Source of the DNA: Coniella vitis | Taxonomy: Eukaryota > Ascomycota > Sordariomycetes > Diaporthales > Schizoparmaceae | Assembly: GCA_011317545.1 (NCBI GenBank) | Contig: WUJK01000011.1 | Span: 1,503,501 to 1,567,500 of the forward strand | Direction of reading: 5' to 3' | DNA length: 64,000 bases | In this document: positions 44,112 to 55,028 of the stretch, one piece after another | How the letters are laid out: each line of letters opens with the position of its first letter | How positions within the stretch are numbered: position 1 is the stretch's first letter | Notes under the pieces: model-generated | The model's input: only the letters and a program-made list of their open reading frames with translations | Databases searched by the model: none | Told to the model about the DNA's origin: nothing | Position numbers and translations under genes: made by a program

Positions 44112-46220
44112 ATGACAGCCGACAGAGTAGCCACCACGCTGCTGGTGGCAGCAGCAGCGGCTCAATTTGGCCTTGTGTCCGCCAGCACTCTTCACAACAG
44201 CCCGAGAGCATCACGAGGTCTGGATCTGAGGGCACTGCCGGACTCACCAAGCGGTAACTATGCTCCGCAGGCGGTAACCTGCCCGTCAACACCGCCCACC
44301 GTTCGCAGCGCAGCCTCGGGCCTCAGCCCGAACGAAACCAGTTTCCTCAACAAGCGGCGGGCAGCTACTCTTCAGCCCATGGCCGACTTTATGGGCCGCG
44401 TTAACATTTCTGGCTTTGACGCACAGTCCTACATCAACAACTATGCCAGCAATGTTTCGGCCCTGCCCAATATTGCCGTGGCTGTCAGCGGCGGAGGATA
44501 CCGTGCCTTGATGAACGGCGCCGGCTTCCTGGCTGCCGCTGACAACCGGACGACCAACTCGACCGATGATGGAGGCATTGGCGGCCTGTTGCAGGCAGCG
44601 ACTTATGTTGCTGGACTCTCGGGCGGTGGCTGGCTGGTTGGGTCCATTTACAACAACAACTTCTCGTCGGTGGAGGCCATCATGGGCAATGCAAACATCT
44701 GGCAATTCCAGAATAGCATCTTTGAAGGACCAGACGATGGCGTCATCGGGATCCTCGACACGGCCGAGTACTGGGACGCCGTGTACGATCAAGTCAGCGA
44801 AAAGTCGAACGCCGGCTTCACGACCACCATCACAGACTATTGGGGCCGCGCTCTGTCGTACCAGCTCATTGCTGCCCAAGACGGCGGACCAGCGTATACC
44901 TGGAGCTCCATTGGCTTGGACGCAAACCTCCTTGCCGGCTCGATCCCCATGCCTTTACTTCTTTCCGATGGCCGCAACCCTGGTGAAAAGATTATCAGTC
45001 TGAATGCAACCAACTACGAGCTTGGCCCGTGGGAGGTTGGTACCTGGGACCCGACTGTGTACGGCTTTGTACCCACGCGCTATGTTGCCTCCAACTTTAG
45101 TGACGGCTCGATTATCAGCGGAGGCCAGTGTGTCGAGGGCTTTGACCAGTCCGGCTTCGTCATGGGAACAAGCAGCACCCTGTTCAACCAGTTCCTCCTT
45201 ACCAACTTGAGCACATATTCCAATATTCCCACTGTTGTCATCGATGCACTGAATGATTTGTTCCAAGCACTTGAGTGAGTCTATACGTTCTCGTGGCGCC
45301 CCCCTCTTCTTCTCTAATCCTCCCCCCCCCCTTTTTTTCTTTCCCCCCCTTTCATCTGGGACTAACAATTCTTTCCTTGGTGAAGCCAAAATGAAGAAGA
45401 CATTTCTCTCTGGGTACCTAACCCTTTCTACGGCTACAATCCAACCGGCAACAGCCCCGTCGCAAATACAAGCCAGCTCTCGCTCGTCGACGGCGGTGAG
45501 GACCTGCAGAATATCCCCTTCAATCCGCTTATACAACCCGAGCGCGCTGTCGATGTCATCTTCGCCGTCGATTCATCCGCAGACACAACCTACAACTGGC
45601 CCAACGGCACCGCCCTCCGCGCAACATACGATCGCTCGCAGTCCGCCATCGCCAACAAGACCCTCTTTCCACCTGTCCCGGACGCAAACACCTTCATCAA
45701 CCTTGGTCTTAACTCCCGCCCGGCCTTTTTCGGCTGCGACGTGGACAATTTCACTCTCGAGGCAGGGCAATCTGTCCCTCCGCTCGTCGTCTACATCCCC
45801 AACGCACCCTACACAGCCTACAGCAACGTCAGCACTTTTGACCCTTCCTACTCGCTGGAACAGCGCAACGAGATCATCACAAACGGGCTCAACTCGGCCA
45901 CTCAGGCCAACGGTTCCTTGGACAGCAACTGGCCCGCATGCGTCGCCTGTGCCGCGCTCAGCCGCAGCTTTGTGCGCACCAACACCGACGTGCCAAGCAC
46001 CTGCACGACGTGTTTTACGCAGTACTGCTGGAACGGAACCATCGATTCGACTGATTATGGTGCATATGAGCCCGACTTGAAGGTTGGAAACGTGAGTGCC
46101 ACTTCGGATACTCCGTCATCGCGGATGGGACTTGGGGCGGAGGCGGAGCGGCAGCTGATGGCTGTCAAGGTTTTTGCGGGCTTTGTGGCTGTTTTCGCAT
46201 TCAGTGGATTGATGGCATGA
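44112..46220 (+). CDS. plb1: lysophospholipase / phospholipase B, GPI-anchored type
   Basis: Secreted or wall-attached enzyme that removes acyl chains from phospholipids and lysophospholipids; 665 aa. Exons 44112..45274 and 45386..46220; the intron is 111 nt with a pyrimidine-rich body. A signal peptide (hydrophobic about 8-24) is followed by a Pro/Ser-rich propeptide and the cPLA2-like catalytic domain. It has the oxyanion/Arg motif SGGGYRAL (126-133), nucleophile Ser170 in GLSGGGW, and catalytic Asp423 in VDGGEDLQNIPFNPL. Many Asn-X-Ser/Thr sites and a Cys-rich end (ACVACAALSR, CTTCFTQYCW) fit the fungal PLB family. The last 20 residues are hydrophobic (VKVFAGFVAVFAFSGLMA) after a Ser-rich stretch, suggesting GPI attachment. 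Upstream in-frame ATGs were rejected because MTADRVATTLL gives the better signal peptide. Very secure call. Confidence 0.95.
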
Positions 46221-46798
46221 GGAGACACGAGGGCACAAGACTGAATTTGCCTGAAAAGTAAATGATTTATGAATTAATTAAGAGCCAGAACAACGAGGGC
46301 CCTCCGCAGGAAGAGACGTGGAGCCAAGCAACCTGCACGTGTCCCTAACCGTCTCAGAATTGGTTGTTGAAGTGACCAGTGTGGATAGGAGATTACAAGA
46401 GAGACCATGAGCGACAGAACAGACTGATAACCGCGTGACCCGCGTTTTGCAGTAGCAAGCAGGAAGCAGGGAAGCAAGACAGTCCAAGCATGTTGCTAAA
46501 CAATACTGTTTGCAGTAAAGTATCAAGACAATGTCCCATTGTTCACATCGAAACGTGAATGGACCCGCGGGCGTCATCATGATCCGCCAGCCAAACTCCA
46601 ACTGCATGTCTTCTTTCTTTCTCTATAGGCCTGGGCATATCTGACTGGGTAGCCCAGCAAGCTTCTCACAGGTGAGGGCAACAAAAAGTTTGATCAGCCT
46701 TTGCTAGACATCCAGTTGATGCGTCAAGACTTGGGAAGCATGGCATTAAAAAATCCCTAAACGAATCGCTACTCCAACGACAAATATCCAGACTTGAT

Positions 46799-46931
46799 CT
46801 ACATCAACAGAGTCTGGCCCCCGTCACACCGAATATCCTCGCCCGTGATGTACGCACCGGCCCGGCTCGCCAACAAAACAACAGCTCCCATCAACTCCTC
46901 GGGCTGTCCCATCCTCCCCATCGGGTTCCTA
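46799..46931 (-). pseudogene. last-exon relic of a short-chain dehydrogenase/reductase
   Basis: Minus-strand codons at 46799..46927 read NPMGRMGQPEELMGAVVLLA, then SRAGAYITGEDIRCDGGQTL, ending LLM-stop. This is the C-terminal end of a classical SDR (substrate-loop exit, the PEE(L/I) helix and the TG-DGG strand). Just upstream, a pyrimidine-rich stretch ending TTCAG (46932-46936) looks like its 3' splice site. I found no catalytic YxxxK or TGxxxGIG segment on this strand in the next 3 kb, so the gene is truncated. The remnant frame is intact, which suggests recent loss, or that it survives as a fragment of a rearranged gene. It lies 3' of plb1 on the opposite strand. Confidence 0.82.
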
Positions 46932-46992
46932 CTGAACCGAAGAAGAAGGGATCCCATGATCCAGCTATGGAGGGATGATCGAGTGTCGAGTT

Positions 46993-48062
46993 ATTCTTAA
47001 ACGACAAAGTAAGATGGAGGTCGGCCTAAGTCTATACGGCCCATTCTCCCGAGCACCTACTGATATCTCCAAACATTTGCAAAGCACTCCCTTCCATATT
47101 GTAAACTCAACATCGATGAAGACAAAGTAGCCCAATCCAAGCACCAAGATGCATTCATACGAACCCGCAACTCAGATCTTATAAGAACTCTCGCGGACAA
47201 ACTCCTGGCTAAACTCTGAAAAACACAACAGAATCGTAAATCACCAAAAGGATTAAACATTATTCCAAACTCATCACAATTCTCAAGTGCCAGAAATTCC
47301 AGCCAACAAAAACCACAATGCCGTACACACAAGAAATCATAACGCGCCAGAAACAAAACAATAACAAAGTATTACATAATGTTTGCTTTTTTCCTAGGCC
47401 ATCAAACCTTTTCCTCCACCTTTGAAAATACGCAGCAGTAACCCAGGGGCTTTTTCGATAAATTCACCTACATGTGCTAACCCGCGTTCTCAATCAGCAT
47501 TGTAGTTCGCGAATGTAGCAGGGGATGGTTGCGACAATGACATACCGAAGGGGGTTCCTGCAGAACAGCCGCTTCGCGGGGAGTTCAAATAAAACCCTGG
47601 AAGGAGTCAAAGGCCGGAAGAGAGTGAAGAGGCAAAGGAAAAAATGCTCGACTCTGTAGAAAACATCCGGCAAGGACGAGGAGTGACGGATGAGAGGTAG
47701 GCGCCTCGTTCCTCTCATTGATGGTAAAGGAATGTGAAAGTCCAGATTTCACACCGATGCTGAGCGAAACCCGTTGAAAGTCAAAATGAGCGACAGTGAG
47801 TCAGGTTTGAGTCTAGTCTCGAGTTCTGAGATCGAGGCCTATTAAAAGAGTGTTTGGAGTTTCGGACACTGAGTGCGTCGCGGTAAAGTGAGCGTGAGAC
47901 CAACAGGAATAGCCTGTAAAGACCGACGTTCCCCCCAGTACACTTGTTCAATGGTGGTGAATGAACGAATACGTGATTGGAAACAGAAGATGGGCGCTTC
48001 AGTATCAATACGGTAACGAGTGTTGGAGTACCGCGTTGGGCCTCGATTCCCGACTTAATCAA

Positions 48063-48093
<31 letters not shown>

Positions 48094-48441
48094 CGGTCTT
48101 GATAGGCGAATAAAGGACATCACCACTTCAGTAGTGAACAGTGCCGTTCGAGTGCCTGAGCAGAGATCTTCTCCAGGCGAAATAAACGAATGTGGGGGTT
48201 CAATGCCGGTTCAGTAACGAGAGTGTACTCCGTGAGGGTTTGTATCATGGTTCGTTTCCAAAGAATGAGGAAATCTGCACCGGCACTGAAGCCATGGCTG
48301 ATGAACGAAAGACGGTAGGTATTGACGTTGATGACCGTCACAACAAAACAGCATGAAGCCCATTCACGGTCCTGGTTATATAAGGTTTCCGAATCGCTGC
48401 TTGCTGTGTAACTCTTAGAACAGCCAATTCTTAAACGACAA
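46993..48441. repeat. segment bounded by a 15-bp direct repeat
   Basis: ATTCTTAAACGACAA occurs at 46993-47007 and again at 48427-48441, with the same orientation, exactly 1434 bp apart. The enclosed DNA has no recognised coding capacity, and its base-composition skew differs from the flanks. It could be a decayed insertion or a deletion/duplication scar beside the truncated SDR; it could also be chance. Confidence 0.4.
48063..48092 (+). repeat. GT/GA compound microsatellite
   Basis: About seven GT units run directly into about eight GA units in the gene-poor region. Confidence 0.9.
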
Positions 48442-50156
48442 TAGTAGACTGCTAGGCAGTCGTGCTGACTGGATAGACCATTGCCCGCCCAACAGCTCAA
48501 AGATTGAAACACACTGGCCTGTTTCACGACAAGCAGCCAGCTTCTGCACAATAAATGTCGGGCTGAATTGCGGCTGGCCGTGGTGGACTCCGTCGGACCC
48601 AGCGCCGCCCTAAATAACTACACCCTTGGTGTTGGAAGATACCAACCAGAACATGAGAAGGCAGCTGAGAAATTGCCAATACAACAAGCAGCCGACTTTC
48701 AGGGGCATCTACCATTGCAGCACCTTGATGAAGAATCTCTCTACCTGGCGCAGATGTGAACTGATCACTGCGACATCGCATAGGTGGCTGTCAGCCAAAC
48801 AAGACCGTAATGGACTCGGCGGTCGTGAACGCGGTCTCTAATTCGTGGCCGATTTCATGTGGCCGAAACACTCGATTGTGGTTTCAAGCCGGACATGAGG
48901 CCCAGATCCAGGGAGTGAACAGATGATTTCATCCTATCAATTGCTGCAGTCATCATTTCAACTCGACGAATAAGACCAATGTAAGCATGTTTCCTCTTGA
49001 CCTTGCTGACGAGCCAAGTCATACTACAAAGTACGAGGCGTAGCTTCAGATGTTTTGGCTATCCATGTCCAGTCCAGACTGAAATATTCAAATAGGCTAA
49101 ATCATAATTTATTAACTGTCGCTTGACTTTGTGAGTATTCTTGGTATAACGTGATGGTGTATCGGACCATCCGCAGTTTTACCCACCGCTAGCACTTTAT
49201 TTGTTTATGTTCATCAAAGCAAATATGCGTATTCACTGTTGTGGAAGAAAGATTCGGCCTCACTATATTTGACAGCCGGCAGGACCAAGCTCGGCTCAAG
49301 AATACCGAGGACGTATATAGCAGCTATATGCTGTTTATTCATGACTGCACGACGTATTCATATCATTCCTCTCGACAACATGACATTGCGTCTCCCAGGC
49401 TTAGGTCATCTCGTGATACTTTATACTATCCTATAAGCCGAAGGGAATAGGAATTATGAATTAAGCATATCCCTGGCTGCGGTCCAATGAACGCACACGG
49501 CTCGGGTATCATCGGGCAGTTGACTCTGCGGCTCGACCGTTTTTTTGTTTTCGAAAACTTTATTGACAAATGTACACACGCATCTTGTCCCATTGTCCCC
49601 AGTACCAGGAAAATAATACGTCGATATCTTCCCATCGTACGTAAACGGGTCATTCTGGCCCGATGATTTCCCCACTGGCTGTCTGCTCCGAAAGCAGGCT
49701 CGAGTCTCGACCTTGTCGCGCGTGACACCAGCAGTGCTGCAGTATCATTCGATGTGGAACTCTGAAGACATATATCTCCAGTGTCCCCTCCCCCCCTCAA
49801 ACTACCCCAGGCCAAGCTGCGAGTCGTGTGCGGAGAAGTGTCTTTGACATGATGGCTGTCACATTGTGCATGGGGCGACTGCATAGTGGACCGCAGACGA
49901 CACCGCCGCCAGCTTCGTTATTGGACAGGAGCATCGTGAGGTGGACGGTAGCTTTTCTGCAGTGTAGGGATTCTGGCAGCAATGCTCAGGATAGCGGGGG
50001 TAAATACAAGTTCACATATCAATAATAACACATAAAAAGCGGTGGCATGCGGTTATTCTAAAACTCTTCGCCTGTCGTCTCTTTTTCCATAGATTCTCTG
50101 CTCTCAGAACGACGAGCTGGGCTATCTTCAAGCAACAGTCTGATCCTGTCTTCAAA

Positions 50157-52668
50157 ATGGAAAAGGCAGAAGGGCACGCAGAGCAAGTGCTGGACCACGA
50201 GCAGCCAGTGACAGCAGACTGGCGCGTCCAGGCAGCAGTCAAGACTCGTTGGTCCTCCATCAAGGCGAATCCCAAGATCATCCTCATTGCACTCTTTGCT
50301 TCGTAAGTTGGAGGGCGCCCCGCCCCTTCTTTGGTACCATACCATATTGTATACTTACTCACACACCAACTATTATCCTAGCTTTGGCGGGTTTGAATAT
50401 GGCTACCAACAGGGCGTTCTATCTCAGTCCTTTGTGGCCACCCGATTCACCCAAAACTTCCCATCCGTTGTCGAGTCCTCAGCGTCCGAGGGCTGGCTCA
50501 CGTCGGTCCTCCAGCTCGGGGGCATCATCGGTTCTCTCTCCGCCGGCCTCCTGGGCGAGATCTTGTCCAGAAAGTACGCGATGCTGATCGCCTGCTGTTG
50601 GACCATCCTCGGCAGCTATCTCTACGTGGGTGCCTCTGCCGGGCATCCCCAGCTCCTTTATGCCGGCCGCTTCTTTACTGGTATCGGTGTCGGTATATAC
50701 AGCGGCGTGGGTCCGCTTTACAACGCCGAGATCTCAGCACCCGAGACGAGAGGGTTTCTTGTCAGCTTCTACCAGTTCACGACTATCTTGGGAATCATGT
50801 TGAGTTTCTGGATCGGATATGTATGCTATTTTCCGTTCTCCGCATCCGGTTGATGCGGGCTTGGTTGCCAGCCAAGCGAAATCCAGGACTAGACGACTGA
50901 CTTTCTTCTATAGGGCAGCAATTACATCGGCGGCCCGGGTCAAGGACAGTCTGACCTCGCATGGAGACTCCCATCCATTATCCAAGGCATCCCATCGGTA
51001 CTGCTGGCCCTGGGTATCTGGTGGATGCCCTTCTCCCCTCGGTGGCTCGTCAAGGTGGGCAAGTACGACAAAGCAAAAGAGACTCTGGCATGGTTGCGCA
51101 AGCGAAGCATCGACGATGCGCACATCGAGGCTGAATTTCTGGAAATCAGAGCAGAGGCCCTGTTCGAGCAGCGCGTGTTTGAAAAGAACTTCCCGAAGCT
51201 GGCCGTCAACGTGAGTCGCGACGTGCAAGCCCTGGATCGAGGTTCCTGGACGAACAAGGACTGTGCTGATGTTCAGAGCCAAACAGGAAAAGCAGAGTGC
51301 GTTCGTGCGCGAAGTCGCTGGTTACGTGTCTCTGGTGCGATCCAAGGACAACATGAAGCGGGCAGCTACCGCTTGGCTCATCATGTTTTGGCAGCAGTGG
51401 ACTGGCATCGACTCTAGTATGGCATAACCCGTCTTCTTTCCTTCTTCTTCTTCTTCTTCTTCTTCTTCTTCTTCTTCTTCTTCTTCTTCTTCTTCTTCTT
51501 CTTCTTCTTCTTCTTCTTCTTCTTCTTTACACCGCACGAGGTGTGGGATCTATCTGCCAGCTGACGAAAGACGTAGTCATCTATTACGCATCGAGCGTCT
51601 TCCAAAGCTACGGGTTTTCTCAAGGCACCACTGCTGAGCTGGCCACTGGCGTGACTGGTTCTATCTTCTTGGCCAGCACTGTCCCTGGAATGGTGAGAGG
51701 ATTGCACCACAACGTTAACCTGGTCGACACACACGCACAGCAGATGATGCTTACTTATTTCTGATAACAGCTTCTCATCGATCGACTTGGCAGAAAGACG
51801 ATGCTTTTGACAGGCTCTGGTATCATGTTCGTGACGATGATTAGTGTGGGAGTGATTGTTGCCAAGTTCCGGCACGACTGGGCGGACCATAGCAGCGCTG
51901 GTAAGCCTCAGACATATTCATGCTTTGATTCGAGCCTGGATAGGTGCCTTCTGACTATTTGATCTTGCTTGTCAACAGGTTGGGCTGCGATTGCATTGAT
52001 ATGGATTTACGTGAGTGCATGCCCAATTAGGTCGAGATATTCGTACTGACATGACTATGACTGCCTTTCAGACCGCAGGATTCGGATACGGTTGGGGTCC
52101 AGCCTCTTGGGTGTGTGAACACTCTGTGCTACAAATCATGACTTGGCCCAAGATGGACAAGTCCAGGGGCAACAAAATGCTGACAGAAAGCGAACAGACA
52201 CTCATCTCTGAAATCTTCCCCCTTTCCATACGAGCGCGCGGAGCCTCGATCGGAGCCTCGAGTAACTGGCTGAACAACTTTGCGATTGCCCTCTTCGTGC
52301 CCTCCATGTTCTCGGCATGGGCATGGGGCACATACATATTCTTTGCGGTGTTCCTGCTGGGTGGCTTCGTAAGTGCTACAATTGATGACACGTCAGAACT
52401 GGCGCGATCATGCTAGTATCATATCCGTCACTCAACACAAAAACACCTTGGAAACTGATTTTTTTTTTTTCGATCTCCCCAGCTTTGGGTATGGTTTGTG
52501 TTGCCGGAGACAAAGAACGCCACGCTTGAGGACATGGACCGTGTATTCAAGAGCCATACGGGCGCAGAGGATGCCGCCATGCTCGCCGAGGCCCAGAAAG
52601 ACGTGGGTTTGCGTGACTTTCTCGACCGCGGCGTACATCGGGTCGAAGCAGTTGAGAACAACGCCTAG
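50157..52668 (+). CDS. MFS sugar transporter
   Basis: Twelve-helix proton/sugar porter of the plasma membrane, 569 aa. Exons: 50157..50302, 50382..50820, 50914..51224, 51277..51416, 51577..51692, 51771..51900, 51979..52010, 52072..52110, 52198..52368, 52483..52668. Nine introns; all joins hold frame if intron 3 (51225..51276) uses a GC-AG pair. Motifs in order: FGGFEYGYQQGV in helix 1, GRFFTGIGVGIYSGVGPLYNAEISAPETRG (signature 2 region), PFSPRWLV (PESPRWL type), FWQQWTGIDSIIYYASSVF in helix 7, DRLGRKTM, GPASWTLISEIFPLSIRARG, and PETKNATLEDMD at the end. The closest types carry xylose, glucose or quinate, but I cannot name the substrate. Intron 4 contains a long TTC array. The 87-nt intron before exon 9 is a multiple of three without a stop, so its retention would not break the frame. 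Confidence 0.9.
51225..51276 (+). other. probable GC-AG intron in the sugar transporter
   Basis: Joining the well conserved sequence up to FPKLAVN with AKQEKQSAFVREVAGY needs a phase-2 donor. No GT in this stretch lies in that phase: the tempting GTGAGT at 51211 would put the next exon out of frame. GCAAGC at 51225 is a good GC-type donor, there is CTGAT before the acceptor TTCAG at 51272-51276, and the 52-nt intron keeps frame. A 1-nt sequence error is the alternative. Confidence 0.6.
51441..51527 (+). repeat. (TTC)n array in transporter intron 4
   Basis: About 29 uninterrupted TTC triplets inside the 160-nt intron 51417..51576. It makes a very long polypyrimidine stretch in the pre-mRNA and a polypurine/polypyrimidine tract that can form triplex DNA. 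Its length should be polymorphic. Confidence 0.95.
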
Positions 52669-53095
52669 GGTGGGTGGGTTTCAGCTTGTGGCCGTGTGAG
52701 CATGTGCGATACACAGAATCTTTCTCTCACAGGAAGCCATAGCACTGGTGGCATGCGGATGGGAAGTCCTGGGGGCGGCTTGAGGAGAGTCGCGCAGAGC
52801 TCACGTCTAAAGATATCTAGGATTTAAGTAAATGCAAATACAAATTATGAACCCCAGCCAGGTGATGAATTTAACCCAATGCTAATCCTGATCCCATCTC
52901 ATCCGTCTTCTTCTTAACTCCATCACGCCCGAATGTGAGGCCACTTTGGGCAAAAGAAATAAAAAAAAAGGATGACGAAGAAAAGAAGAGAAGGGAACTC
53001 ATGCCCCCACGGTAAGCATACAACCAAGCTCTCAACGCCCCTATTTATCATCTATCCAGCCACAACATGTGGTCGAGATTGCCATTGTATAGTAC
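52669..53095. other. convergent 3' region between transporter and RTA1 gene
   Basis: 427 bp of shared terminator space with an A run at about 52961-52969. No gene. Confidence 0.65.
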
Positions 53096-54209
53096 TTACT
53101 CGGCAGGCTCCAGCCCAAGCGACTCTTGGGTCGCCTGCTTGCGTGACTTTCTCATTGCCTTGCGCAATGCCTTCTCCGCCTTCTTGTCCTCTCTTGTCCA
53201 GGACGAGCCCGGGCCTACCAGTGTGCGCCCAGGGTGTATGACTGCGAGAAGGAGGAGGCACACCATCATGGGAAAAGCATCCAAGACGTAGCTGTACACT
53301 TCGTGAAAAGGCAGTGGGTTGGACGACGAGATTCCACCGGCGTATTCTGCAATGCGGTAGAAGATCCGGAGCTGCACACGGAGACAGTCACCATTTAGTT
53401 CACGATCCTGATAAAAGACAGGTTTTCTTATATCTTACCGAAATCAGAGACAAGACGGCGTAGAGCACGTAGAGGAGAGCGTTCCAGTTACGCTTCGCAA
53501 CCAAGTCTTCCTCGCTGCTGCTGCTGGTAAGCCCATCCATTGCGTAAGAAGGGGATGGAAGCCGCAGTGCTCTTCGATGAAAGACGATCATGAGGCCCAG
53601 GAAGAGGAGGATGAAGGCCTCTTGCAATGCTACCCCAGCAGTGTAGATGTGAAGCCCAGTCTGCACCTGATTGGCCGAGGCGCCCGTGGAACTCAATATG
53701 GATGCGCCCACAGCCTGGACGAAAAAGGTCGCAATGTCGGCCCACACGAACCGCTTGCTCATGCCCGTCGCCCGAAAGATCCATATCTTCTTGTCTGGCA
53801 TAAAGAAGTAGACCATCCTGGCAAAGGTCATGTAGACGAAGGCATTGATCCACAAGGGGGCCAGAAGGAACAACAGCGTGTGGGCAATTGCGTATCCGCT
53901 GTTTTGCTGGTCGTGGGCGCCGAGGGCACCGGTGATGAAGGCGGCTGTCTCCCACGCGGCACCCATGATGAGCACCCAGGCATAGCGCTTTTTGACCAGA
54001 ATGGCTTCGGTGATATGGGCGCATGTCAAGATGCCAAAGATGACCGAGACTGCCACGGCGGCGCTAAAGGAAGGATCGTAGTTGTAGTTGGAGTTGCAGG
54101 CCGACGGTGGCACGTAGCCGTATTTCCCTGGTGTGACTGTGGTACAAGCAGCTGCCGCTGAAGTGGCTGTTGCTGTGGCCGCGCTTGAAGCGGTTGTGGG
54201 CGTTGCCAT
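53096..54209 (-). CDS. RTA1-family seven-helix membrane protein
   Basis: Fungal-specific RTA1/RTM1-type protein (PF04479) of the plasma membrane, 348 aa. Exons 53439..54209 and 53096..53371; the 67-nt intron is phase 0. A Thr/Ala/Ser-rich extracellular N-terminus (about 1-45, with a YGYVPPSACN segment typical of the family) precedes seven hydrophobic segments. Markers include FGILTCAHITEAIL, LIMGAAWETAAFITG, FLLAPLWINAFVYMTFARMVY, the loop FVWADIATFFVQAVGASIL and LRIFYRIAEYAGG. The C-terminal 45 residues are cytosolic and rich in Lys/Arg. Relatives are linked to lipid export, 7-aminocholesterol resistance and stress tolerance; transport by this one is inferred. It is divergent from the flavin monooxygenase with about 820 bp between starts. 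The final helix spans the splice junction, so the join is well supported. Confidence 0.9.
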
Positions 54210-54884
54210 CTTGCTTGCTTTCTTGCTTGCGAAGAGATGGTAGTTGTGTAGTGAAAAGCTGAATCGGAACGAGATCCTTCTCCAGACTGGGGTGGAAGAA
54301 TGACATCCTATTGCTGTCTTGACTCTCCTTGTTGCCGCCGTCTTGGATGAGCAATCATGGCTTTATATATATCCATTACAAATACTGAATCTGAAGATAG
54401 CCTCTATGAAATGCGCTTTGTCTGCTGGCGCCAGGACAATCCTCCTCCTCCTCAAGCCGCTCCCTGGACGCCATCTCAGCTCCTCAAACGAGGCTCAGAC
54501 TTTGCTCCATCGTGGAAGCCACATACACCCGTACATGTGGTTTGGCGACATTACCAATCAAACCGCTTTGTTTCGATCGAGCATGTCCATATGTGTGTTA
54601 GTTTGGAGTGTTTACCAGTAAGCTTACACTGCCCTGCGCCCGTGCTGGGTTCGTGTTCCTCCCAAGCCCCGGAGCCCACAGTATCTGGCATCTGTCTGAT
54701 GGTCGACCGTCGCTGCCGAAGCGGATTTTACGCCATGGAATCCGTCTGTGCGGTATCAAGGGTTTTCTGCCCGGGCCATCGGGAAATACTGTGTGACGAG
54801 AGGGACCAGGACGTTGGAAAAGCAGTTCCTGCAGCACCCCTACCTTTTGGGTGCTTACTGCAGAAGACACGTTTCGCAGCGCTC

Positions 54885-54926
<42 letters not shown>

Positions 54927-55028
54927 TGGCTCTCTCTCCTGCGCTGGAGGCTACCCTGCATAAGCACTAGCCCGTTGTCAAACCGTTATTATCCTGTTTC
55001 CCAGCCCAGAACTGCATCCCAGAGAGCA
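54210..55028. promoter_or_regulatory. 819-bp bidirectional promoter with CT tract
   Basis: Shared upstream region of the RTA1 gene (-) and the flavin monooxygenase (+). A TATATATA stretch lies at about 54363-54370. A (CT)n array at about 54889-54923 is 105-140 bp before the monooxygenase ATG, a place where fungal core promoters often have pyrimidine tracts. Confidence 0.6.
54889..54923 (+). repeat. (CT)n microsatellite
   Basis: About 17 CT units in the monooxygenase promoter or leader. Confidence 0.95.

Larger units (their letters stand above)
46221..50156. other. 3.9 kb gene-poor region holding the SDR relic
   Basis: Between plb1 and the sugar transporter. Apart from the SDR relic it contains a stretch (about 47000-47400) poor in G on the plus strand, a purine-rich stretch (about 47550-48100), a GT/GA microsatellite at about 48063-48092 and a 15-bp direct repeat at 46993-47007 and 48427-48441. 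No transposase, reverse transcriptase or other family was recognised in six frames. Confidence 0.6.

Noticed and set aside
44286..44879. 197-codon minus-strand frame opposite phospholipase B
   Set aside because: Antisense shadow of the catalytic exon with SGGGYRAL and GLSGG.
51322..51890. Minus-strand frames with long Glu or Lys runs
   Set aside because: Translation of the intronic TTC array on the opposite strand.
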